A stretch of DNA of 6,714 bases, from NCBI GenBank assembly GCA_036272735.1, contig DATAYF010000730.1, positions 1 to 6,714 on the forward strand. Direction: 5' to 3'. Below, in pieces: positions 1 through 5,359 of the stretch. The DNA comes from DATAYF01 sp036272735 (GTDB taxonomy: Bacteria > Chloroflexota > Ktedonobacteria > Ktedonobacterales > Ktedonobacteraceae). The translations under genes and the position numbers were made by a program. The notes under the pieces are model-generated. The model saw only the letters and a program-made list of their open reading frames with translations, was not told where the DNA came from and ran no database searches. Every line of letters starts with the position of its first letter. The first letter of the stretch is position 1.

Positions 1-1034
1 TAGCTGCCAGTAAGGGTAAAGATATCCAGCGAAGTCCAGCATGCGCCACGACAAAAAATAGGCACGCCGTTGACGCGTATGCCAAAGTGCTCACCGTCCG
101 CATCCAGCAGTTCGATACGGCGAAAAGCTAGACGACCACAGGCAAGCTCTATGCTTGTGTCTGGATAGTGCAGCATAATCTTCGCGAGATGGAGTGGCTG
201 AGGACCATGCGTATGCGGCCACCAGAGCTGTACTGAGGGCACACACACATCACCGCTTAGCACAAATGCGTCACGCGTCTCCTGCTGCTGCACGTGCAAC
301 GGAAACGTATACTCGTCGATGATGAGCGCGGCCCGCGTTGGCATCTGTCCATCAATGCTGCGCGCCTGGAGCGAGACCGCTACATAGCCCTGCTCTGTCT
401 GCACCCGCGTTTGGAGCGAGACATGTTCTAGCACCAGGATATCGCGCTCTTCCAGCGCGACAGCGCGCCACGGTCCAACCGGCTGTACCGGAGGCGACCA
501 TCCTGGCATCCTACCGAGCAAGGTGGTACGAAACCAGCGGAGCTGTTGGTGCTCAACAAGTTTGGTGCGCCAGCGCGGTCGTGGCCGTTTTTGTGTGAGC
601 AAGGATTGCAACGAGCGGCAATGAATAACGAGGGTGTTATGCTCGCGTAGGGTTGCGGTGACATCCGCCTCGTAGGCACGAAACATATTATCGGTTGACA
701 ACATATGCTGGTCGTTGAGCCATATCTCGGTCACCGTGGCTAAGCCGTCGAACTTGAGCACAACCTGCTTGCCATGTGCTGGCACTGACGCCTCGAAGGC
801 ACAGCGGTACCACCAATCCTGCGTATCGACGTTGAAAGGTTGTGAAAGGTCCCACTGCTGGTGGCGTTGTAATGTGTCTATTACTGTACCCGGCACCGAT
901 GCGGCAAGCCACCGATGCTCCGCAGGCTCCAACTGCTCAGGGCTTTGGTAGCGTCCCGCACCCGTTGAAAGCAATTCCCAGCCATCTTGCAAAGGAGTGT
1001 ACTTAGACGTCGTGACGTCACGCAGATGCGCCAT
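1..1034 (-). CDS. Glycoside hydrolase family 2 protein, beta-mannosidase-like (N-terminal part, runs off left edge)
   Basis: The frame is open from ATG at 1034 to the window edge (344 full codons), so this is the N-terminal part of a protein whose relatives are about 800 residues long. The order of domains is that of GH2. A jelly-roll sugar-binding domain covers about residues 15-190, with WWYR after the first strands, FDGLATVTEIWLND and PPVQPVGPWRAV. An immunoglobulin-like domain with LWWPHTHGPQPL follows. The start of the TIM barrel is marked by RVNGVPIFCRGACW (320-333), matching the NG-x-pi-f-x-rGa-x-W signature of beta-mannosidases and beta-galactosidases. The two catalytic glutamates lie beyond the window, so activity and substrate cannot be judged. 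It is the fourth gene of the minus-strand operon, 21 bp after the DUF1839 gene, with GAGGAG ten bases before the ATG. It probably acts on a glycoside tied to the aminoacyl-carrier-protein pathway (inference). No signal peptide is visible, which suggests a cytoplasmic enzyme. Confidence 0.85.
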   Translation of the reverse strand, partial: MAHLRDVTTSKYTPLQDGWELLSTGAGRYQSPEQLEPAEHRWLAASVPGTVIDTLQRHQQWDLSQPFNVDTQDWWYRCAFEASVPAHGKQVVLKFDGLATVTEIWLNDQHMLSTDNMFRAYEADVTATLREHNTLVIHCRSLQSLLTQKRPRPRWRTKLVEHQQLRWFRTTLLGRMPGWSPPVQPVGPWRAVALEERDILVLEHVSLQTRVQTEQGYVAVSLQARSIDGQMPTRAALIIDEYTFPLHVQQQETRDAFVLSGDVCVPSVQLWWPHTHGPQPLHLAKIMLHYPDTSIELACGRLAFRRIELLDADGEHFGIRVNGVPIFCRGACWTSLDIFTLTGS

Positions 1035-1055
1035 AGTTACCTGGCTCCTCACCCT

Positions 1056-2003
1056 CTAACAACGTGAAACCATAAGTTCCATGACCTGTTCCCAATCTGC
1101 TTGCATGGCATTGAGCAGCGCAAGATAGTCAAATGGTTTCCTGGTTTTGACAAATCTGGCCGTCTTCAACAAAAGGATCTGCGTCGCGTCGGAGATGGAC
1201 GTGAAATGGTCTGCCGCCGCGCTCATATCCCTGCCTTTATACTCCTTCAACCAGCGCAAAAAGAGCGCCGCATATTCGTAGCAGGCACCGTATTGGCGCA
1301 TGGTGGCAAAAGCATACTGGTGAAAGGACGCCAGATCATGCTCTGCTGCGACGTACTGCTGAAATTGTTGGCTATAAGCAATGAACGGATTGGTTTTGGG
1401 ACAACGCGACAGGTGAGCGGCGAATAATTGGGTCGCCAATTCGATCAGTTCGCCCTCGGTTCGCTTTGTCACTGTGTCCAATTTCGCGTATTCGGCGTAT
1501 GGTGGCAAGGCTGTCACGTGGAAGACACCATCGAAATCGCCGGCATGCAGCGTATGATAGCCGCTATTATGAAAATAGCCCAGAACGCGCTCTGTGGGAT
1601 CGACCATCTGAATACCGATGGTGGTTTTTTCGTGCGCCTGCTGATAGCTGGTGTCGCTCACATCCGGCAAATAGAAGGCATCGACCTCCAACAGTACCAG
1701 CCTGTTCCTGTTTGTCTGGGTCACGACATGGTCCAATAACGATTGCCAAATGTTCAATTCTTGGACGTCGATGCCATATAGCAGTAATAGATCATGTAAG
1801 GGAACCTTAAAAAACGTCCATTGATCGCCCTCGAAATCTACGGTCGGGGTAAAGGCGAAACTAGCGACGGGGTTGAGCGACAGGCTGTGTAGGACCTCGA
1901 TCCATAGATCAACGTAGCAATTGGATTGACGCCAGGTGCCATCTCCGGTATGCAACCAATGCGCTTGATAGGGAGTCGCCTGTATGTTATTCATCGTTAG
2001 CAT
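1056..2003 (-). CDS. DUF1839 family protein, possible aminoacyl transferase of the carrier-protein pathway
   Basis: A 315-residue soluble protein that I recognise as DUF1839, a family of unknown function found beside amino acid:carrier protein ligases. The conserved N-terminal half contains WRQSNCYVDLW (Cys29), DFEGDQWTFFKVPLHDL (56-72), LVLLEVDAFYLPD (102-114), AHEKTTIGI (His124) and LGYFHNSGYHTL (141-152). The C-terminal half is mainly helical and charged. A Cys in an early helix, followed by a strand ending in a YLP motif, a His and then an Asp/Asn, resembles the papain/C39-like layout of BtrH, which moves an acyl group from an ACP to an aminoglycoside. This resemblance is my reading and is unproven. 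I chose ATG 2003 because GGGAG lies five bases upstream; it overlaps the ligase stop as ATGCTAA. GTG 2015 and ATG 1994 are alternatives. The tight coupling implies a role in the same pathway as the ligase. Confidence 0.85.
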   Translation of the reverse strand: MLTMNNIQATPYQAHWLHTGDGTWRQSNCYVDLWIEVLHSLSLNPVASFAFTPTVDFEGDQWTFFKVPLHDLLLLYGIDVQELNIWQSLLDHVVTQTNRNRLVLLEVDAFYLPDVSDTSYQQAHEKTTIGIQMVDPTERVLGYFHNSGYHTLHAGDFDGVFHVTALPPYAEYAKLDTVTKRTEGELIELATQLFAAHLSRCPKTNPFIAYSQQFQQYVAAEHDLASFHQYAFATMRQYGACYEYAALFLRWLKEYKGRDMSAAADHFTSISDATQILLLKTARFVKTRKPFDYLALLNAMQADWEQVMELMVSRC

Positions 2004-2926
2004 GCCTGCTCCCACAACTTTCTACGCACTTCAGCGGGCCATTCAGCAACAGCGAACCCATGAGCGCGAAACAATGCCAGGGCAATGCGCTCTAAGCCGA
2101 AACCGATGCACGCGGTATGGGCAATCTGTCCATCAGCCGTGCGAATAGTAAAGTTGTGTGCAAAGTGATCCTGGTGATAATTGATGGATACAACCGCAGT
2201 GGTTGGCTGCTCGCTGCTCACCGGAGCAAGTAGCTCAAATTTGAGCAGTTGCTCCTCCTGGCTTGCAGCAAGGAAACGGCCACCAGCACCGAAGAAGGGA
2301 TCATGAGATGGAGCATGCACCGGCTGCAAGCCGAGAGCACGTAAGTATTCAAGCCCCCACGCGGTCCATTCCTCGCGCCGCTGCTGCACCGTGTCGGGAT
2401 CGGCGACGCACACCAACTCGTGCTGGCGAAACGCTTGCATTCTAGCCGGATCAGCCGATGGCTCGTGACGGAAACAGTACGAAGAGACATCCACCAGTCG
2501 CCCACCCGCTGGCAAGGTCTCACCTGCCATAGCGGCGTAGATCGGATAGCAAGCGGCTGGCGTCAGCACCACCTGCGTTGAAGACATATGCTGCCCCCAA
2601 TCCTGGTGGTTCTCGATATCGTGTAGCAACGCGCTGTGTTCGCGTTTTTTGCCGGTAAAGGCGTGCACGGAGCCGAGGAGTTGTGGAAATGATTCCATGT
2701 AGCCGCTTTGTTCGGTGGTTTCGCGACTGATGACCGGCGGGAAGCGCATAATTTCAGCGTTGCTCTCACGACCACGAGCAGTGATGGCATCTGCTAAGCG
2801 GGAAATCACATCTTCTAGCACACCACTTCTGCCATAAATACCCATGGTTGGCGAAGCAATCAACAGACCATGTTGCAATAACTGATCAAGAAAGGTGGTT
2901 TCTGTGAGCTGCGGCTGTTGTGACAT
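1997..2926 (-). CDS. Amino acid--[acyl-carrier-protein] ligase (class II aminoacyl-tRNA-synthetase-like)
   Basis: A 309-residue class II synthetase catalytic core without the N-terminal tRNA-binding domain, the hallmark of the amino acid:carrier protein ligases described from Bradyrhizobium (Bll0957) and Agrobacterium (Atu2573). These activate glycine or alanine with ATP and attach it to the phosphopantetheine thiol of a carrier protein rather than to tRNA. Motif 2 is visible at SYCFRHEPSADPARMQAFRQHE (about 149-170), and motif 3 at GFGLERIALALF (275-286) with its invariant arginine. The three zinc ligands of the atypical methanogen-type SerRS fold are present as Cys126 (TPAACYP), Glu170 (QHELV) and Cys273 (HTACIGF), with spacing close to that of the Bradyrhizobium enzyme. 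The start is supported by AGGAAG seven bases before ATG 2926. The gene follows the dehydrogenase-like gene by 36 bp and overlaps the DUF1839 gene. The likely partner is the carrier protein at 5026-5283. Which amino acid is used cannot be told from sequence. Confidence 0.93.
   Translation of the reverse strand: MSQQPQLTETTFLDQLLQHGLLIASPTMGIYGRSGVLEDVISRLADAITARGRESNAEIMRFPPVISRETTEQSGYMESFPQLLGSVHAFTGKKREHSALLHDIENHQDWGQHMSSTQVVLTPAACYPIYAAMAGETLPAGGRLVDVSSYCFRHEPSADPARMQAFRQHELVCVADPDTVQQRREEWTAWGLEYLRALGLQPVHAPSHDPFFGAGGRFLAASQEEQLLKFELLAPVSSEQPTTAVVSINYHQDHFAHNFTIRTADGQIAHTACIGFGLERIALALFRAHGFAVAEWPAEVRRKLWEQAC
2009..2013 (-). promoter_or_regulatory. Ribosome-binding site deciding the ATG start of the DUF1839 gene
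   Basis: On the minus strand GGGAG is followed by five bases and ATG 2003, inside the last codons of the ligase gene. GTG 2015 lies upstream of this site and ATG 1994 is 14 bases past it, so 2003 is the best fit. Start and stop overlap as ATGCTAA, which suggests translational coupling. Confidence 0.6.
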
Positions 2927-2962
2927 AGTAATTCTTCCTGATATATATACCTATGCATGTTG

Positions 2963-4156
2963 TTATTTATAGACGAGGAGCAGGGCGGCATTAGTGAGAT
3001 TCAAGCGGTCATTGCTGATCATCAGGCTGGCTGAGTAGGCATCGCGCAAATGGCGGGCCACGCTAAATGGCGAATCCTCCGAGTAACCAGCCATGCCGCA
3101 TATTTGTAAAGCCTGCTGCACAATCTGCACGACCAGTTGCGATGAGAGCGTTTTCACATTATTCAAAGTAATCGTAAAACCAATATCAGACAACGCGTCT
3201 TCTCGCTGCCCGGCTGGCAGGAGCAACAGGTTGGTGTACTGCTGAATGGCCTGATCAATAGTGGACTGCATCAATTGGAGCAGACCGGTTGCTTCAACCA
3301 GGTGCGCGTCACCTGGAATCGAGGTTGCCCGCATCTGGCGTGCCTTGCCCTGTAAGAATTTACGCGCGCGTGCCAGCGCATTTGTAGCAATGCCGAGCCA
3401 GCACGACGACCAGAGCAGGTGCGAGAATGGCACCATGGTTTCGGTAGAAATATCGGCAAACGAGGTGGGAAGCACACATTCTGAGGGGAAGGACGAAGAA
3501 ACGCTAAAGCTGGGGCTACACGTTCCACGCATGCCGAGGGGGTTCCATTTGCCGGTTGCAGTAAGTTGCGTATCTGCATCCCGCAGCATTACCAGTATCT
3601 GGTCACTAGCCGCTGCGTTAGAGGAACGACGCGCCGTAGCCAGGAAGCCATCGGCGAAGGCTCCATACGAGATCGCCGTAGATTTCTTTTCCAAGCGGCA
3701 ACCATGCTCACCCTCATCTACGTAGGCGATGCTGGTACGAACGTCGCCACCAACGCCAACCTCCGACGTAATCGACGCGAGGAGCAGTTGCTGCTCGACC
3801 AACTCATGAAGATACTGTTGAAAATATGGTGTGGCTTGCCCATGATGAACGATGCATGCCACCTGGATTTGATGCATGACCCAGATCATCGCGCTAGAGG
3901 CACAATACTGCGCCAACGTTTGCGCGATAGCAGCCAGTTCGGACACAGTGCAGCCTAAGCCACCGTATTCACGCGGAACATACGCGGAGAGCAGACCCTC
4001 CTGGCGCAAAGCGGCAATCGCCTCGTGAGGAAAACGGGCGTCACGATCAACGCTGGCGGCCGCTGGCTGAAGCACCTCTTCACCTATACGGCGCACCCTC
4101 TGGAGCAGATCTGAATGGGAGATTATAGCATCAGCTTTTATATCCATTATTTTCAT
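2963..4156 (-). CDS. Acyl-CoA dehydrogenase-like flavoprotein, probably acting on a carrier-protein-bound substrate
   Basis: At 397 residues this has the full length and order of the acyl-CoA dehydrogenase family. A helical N-terminal domain carries VPREYGGLG (60-68) and SSAMIWVMHQ. The middle beta domain has the flavin-contact stretch ASITSEVGVGGDV (127-139) and WNPLGMRGT (204-212). The C-terminal helical bundle has QICGMAGYSEDSPFSVARHLRDA (351-373). The usual catalytic base is missing: the C-terminal YEGT position reads ISND (380-383), and the alternative position used by isovaleryl-CoA dehydrogenase appears to read S/H (FSH, 244-246). The reaction may therefore be an unusual oxidation rather than ordinary alpha,beta-desaturation; oxidation of an aminoacyl or downstream intermediate is inference. 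It is the first gene of the minus-strand operon. ATG 4156 is preceded by AAGGA at nine bases; an in-frame ATG three codons further in is less well placed. Family confidence is high, reaction unknown. Confidence 0.88.
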   Translation of the reverse strand: MKIMDIKADAIISHSDLLQRVRRIGEEVLQPAAASVDRDARFPHEAIAALRQEGLLSAYVPREYGGLGCTVSELAAIAQTLAQYCASSAMIWVMHQIQVACIVHHGQATPYFQQYLHELVEQQLLLASITSEVGVGGDVRTSIAYVDEGEHGCRLEKKSTAISYGAFADGFLATARRSSNAAASDQILVMLRDADTQLTATGKWNPLGMRGTCSPSFSVSSSFPSECVLPTSFADISTETMVPFSHLLWSSCWLGIATNALARARKFLQGKARQMRATSIPGDAHLVEATGLLQLMQSTIDQAIQQYTNLLLLPAGQREDALSDIGFTITLNNVKTLSSQLVVQIVQQALQICGMAGYSEDSPFSVARHLRDAYSASLMISNDRLNLTNAALLLVYK

Positions 4157-4326
4157 AACGCGACATCCTTATTCATTCAAGGCCATATCATTTTTAGCAA
4201 AAAACAGGCTATATATCTAGATACTCATATATTAGAGGGTCGTGGCTTATCTGATAACGCAATTAAGCATACGGCGAGAAATTATCATAACCCTGCAAAA
4301 AACTATAATACAACACACCTGGGCCG

Positions 4327-4385
4327 TCAACGCTTTGACCCTTATGGGTGGTTAAGATTTTGCCATACCTTGCTTCAACGCTTTG
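4327..4385. repeat. Pair of 11-bp direct repeats, the first inside a GTCAA-N4-TTGAC inverted repeat
   Basis: TCAACGCTTTG occurs at 4327-4337 and again at 4375-4385, 48 bp apart. The first copy is also the core of the palindromic GTCAACGCTTTGAC (4326-4339). The second copy keeps the centre but loses the outer bases. The layout is that of paired regulator sites, but no regulator gene is in the window. Confidence 0.5.
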
Positions 4386-4471
4386 TATGTGCATCTCCGA
4401 CTTTGTAGATAAGAGTTCGCTAGCTTCTTGCAGAACTAATTTCTCATCTTTATTTATGACCGTTCCTGTAT

Positions 4472-4477
4472 TATAAT
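4472..4477 (+). promoter_or_regulatory. Candidate -10 box for acpS
   Basis: A perfect TATAAT lies 31 bases before the GTG start, which would give a leader of about 25 bases. The -35 position at a 17-base spacing reads TTTATT, a poor match, so the site may need an activator or may be chance in AT-rich DNA. Confidence 0.4.
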
Positions 4478-4494
4478 AGCCTTATTAAAAGTAT

Positions 4495-4500
4495 GGGAGG
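4495..4500 (+). promoter_or_regulatory. Ribosome-binding site deciding the GTG start of acpS
   Basis: GGGAGG sits eight bases before GTG 4509. The nearby ATG codons at 4493 and 4504 are out of the AcpS frame, and 4493 comes before this site, so the GTG is the supported start. Confidence 0.7.
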
Positions 4501-4508
4501 CCGATGGG

Positions 4509-4904
4509 GTGAAAGCATTACCATACCAGGTCGGTATCGATATTGTAAAGGTTTGTCACATTCAGGATTCAATCGAGCGCTTTGGCAATCGTTTCTTGAA
4601 TCGCATCTTTACCAAAGGGGAGCTGGCATATTGCCAGAGCCTCTCAAGTGCTTCCGCCGTAGCGCAAAGCATGGCCGCACGTTTCGCGGCAAAAGAAGCG
4701 ACCATCAAAGTACTACGGCCAGAGGTGTATATGCTTGATTGGCGAAACATCGAAATACACCGATCTGAGGGCGGCTGGTGTGATCTCGTCCTCTCTGGGG
4801 AAGCCACCGATCTCGCTCGCAGCCGAGGTATTGCGGCATTTTCGGTGAGTATGAGCCATGAAGAGGAGTATGCAACGGCTGTTGTTATTGCTGATACCGA
4901 ATAA
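4509..4904 (+). CDS. acpS: Holo-[acyl-carrier-protein] synthase (AcpS-type phosphopantetheinyl transferase)
   Basis: A 131-residue protein of normal AcpS length. It transfers 4'-phosphopantetheine from CoA to a carrier-protein serine in a magnesium-dependent reaction. Family landmarks occur in order: VGIDIV (8-13, with metal-binding Asp11), RIFTKGELAYC (32-42), MAARFAAKEATIK (55-67, with the second acidic residue Glu63), W-x-x-IEI in the middle strand, and the closing VSMSHEEEYATAVV (113-126). It starts with GTG 4509, which fits GGGAGG at 4495-4500 eight bases upstream and places GIDIV at the expected distance from the N-terminus. It is the first gene to the right of the divergent control region and is followed by a carrier protein, so it is probably dedicated to that protein rather than the housekeeping copy, although this cannot be proven from one window. 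The plus-frame reading from ATG 4493 is a shadow. Confidence 0.95.
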   Translation: MKALPYQVGIDIVKVCHIQDSIERFGNRFLNRIFTKGELAYCQSLSSASAVAQSMAARFAAKEATIKVLRPEVYMLDWRNIEIHRSEGGWCDLVLSGEATDLARSRGIAAFSVSMSHEEEYATAVVIADTE

Positions 4905-4961
4905 CCTTTACTAGCAACTCTTATTATTTGCCGTTCAAAACATACGTCAAAAGCTGGTCAT

Positions 4962-4998
4962 ATTATCAATTAACGCGCGTATAGGCCATTATCAATTA
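4962..4998. repeat. Pair of 11-bp direct repeats upstream of the carrier protein gene
   Basis: ATTATCAATTA is found at 4962-4972 and 4988-4998, 26 bp apart, within the 121-bp gap between acpS and the carrier-protein gene. They are AT-rich, so chance is possible, but they sit where an operator or promoter for the carrier gene would be expected. I see no good -35/-10 pair here. Confidence 0.4.
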
Positions 4999-5025
4999 TT
5001 TACCAGGAAAGGGTACATCTCTATC

Positions 5026-5283
5026 ATGATCGAAAGAATTCGCACTATTCTCAAAGAAAATGCACGACTACCCATTGATGTCGCAACTTTAAATGATGAT
5101 AGCAATCTTTATGACGCAGGCATGTCTTCGCACGCTTCTGTCAATGTGATGCTCGCGCTGGAAGATGAGTTCGAAGTAGAATTCCCCAGCCGTTTACTGC
5201 GTCGTTCCGTCTTCTCAAGCATTACTAACATTGCCAGCGCACTCGATGAGCTGAGCGAAAATTCAGAAATGGCACATGGTTAA
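5026..5283 (+). CDS. Acyl carrier protein, likely acceptor of the amino acid:[carrier protein] ligase
   Basis: An 85-residue, acidic, four-helix carrier protein that fills the whole ORF. The attachment site is in LYDAGMSSHASVNVMLALED (28-47). Ser35, just before His36, aligns with the serine of the DSL motif in ordinary ACPs, with SSH replacing DSL. The following EDEFEVEFPSRLLRRSVFSSI (46-66) is typical of helix II to helix III of ACPs, and I associate the FPxRLLxRSxFxSI style with carrier proteins that travel with aaRS-like ligases. A stand-alone carrier with its own AcpS 121 bp upstream and a ligase divergently encoded fits a dedicated aminoacyl carrier better than the fatty-acid ACP. ATG 5026 is preceded by AGGAAAGGG (5005-5013), with a rather long 12-base spacing. 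No terminator is seen between it and acpS, so the two may be cotranscribed. Confidence 0.93.
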   Translation: MIERIRTILKENARLPIDVATLNDDSNLYDAGMSSHASVNVMLALEDEFEVEFPSRLLRRSVFSSITNIASALDELSENSEMAHG

Positions 5284-5309
5284 CGCCCAATACTATTTTC
5301 TTCGTTATA

Positions 5310-5353
5310 GGGGCCCCTTTGTGCCACTCTTTTGTGAACGGTTGAAGGGGTCC
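5310..5353. terminator. Weak candidate bidirectional terminator between convergent genes
   Basis: CCCCTT (5314-5319) can pair with AAGGGG (5345-5350), and GG (5312-5313) with CC (5352-5353) across a bulged T. The loop is about 25 bases and the T-run (5366-5371) starts 12 bases past the stem, so this is a poor intrinsic terminator. GGGGCCCC at 5310-5317 is also self-complementary. The position between convergent stops (5283 and 5360) is the main argument. Confidence 0.25.
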
Positions 5354-5359
5354 GCGCCA

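Larger units (their letters stand above)
4157..4508. promoter_or_regulatory. AT-rich divergent intergenic control region between the two gene groups
   Basis: This 352-bp stretch holds no credible gene; one open frame at 4115-4408 is low-complexity, lacks a ribosome-binding site and overlaps the dehydrogenase start. It must contain promoters for the leftward operon and for acpS. Visible structure includes a perfect 10-bp palindrome TATCTAGATA (4214-4223) near the leftward genes, an inverted repeat GTCAA-N4-TTGAC (4326-4339), and TCAACGCTTTG present twice (4327-4337 and 4375-4385). The best leftward promoter guess, TTATCA and TAATAT with a 17-base spacer just to the right of the palindrome, is weak. 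Shared regulation of both groups is inference. Confidence 0.6.

Noticed and set aside
338..951. Short open frames on both strands within 338-951
   Set aside because: The partial GH2 frame is open across the whole stretch and shows continuous family motifs, so the others are shadows.
1101..1739. Plus-strand open frames opposite the DUF1839 gene
   Set aside because: They are antisense to a strongly recognisable protein and have no ribosome-binding sites, no family motifs and no operon logic.
1997..2926. Seryl-tRNA synthetase
   Set aside because: The catalytic core resembles atypical SerRS, but the N-terminal tRNA-binding domain is absent, the length is only 309 residues, and the neighbours are carrier-protein genes.
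3261..3958. Plus-strand open frames opposite the dehydrogenase-like gene
   Set aside because: They are shadows of a conserved coding frame, and their translations are Arg/Ser/Ala-rich with no recognisable domain.
4214..4223. Palindrome TATCTAGATA as a specific operator
   Set aside because: It is a perfect 10-bp palindrome, but in very AT-rich DNA and as a single copy, so I list it only as part of the control region.
4115..4408. 97-residue plus-strand open frame across the dehydrogenase start and intergenic region
   Set aside because: It overlaps the dehydrogenase start, lies in AT-rich regulatory DNA, has no ribosome-binding site and resembles nothing I know.
4157..4508. Riboswitch or small RNA in the divergent gap
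   Set aside because: The only inverted repeats are short (5-bp arms), with no conserved aptamer-like structure that I can recognise. An operator reading is simpler.
4493..4738. Plus-strand open frame starting at ATG 4493
   Set aside because: It is in a different frame from acpS, starts before the Shine-Dalgarno sequence and lacks motifs.
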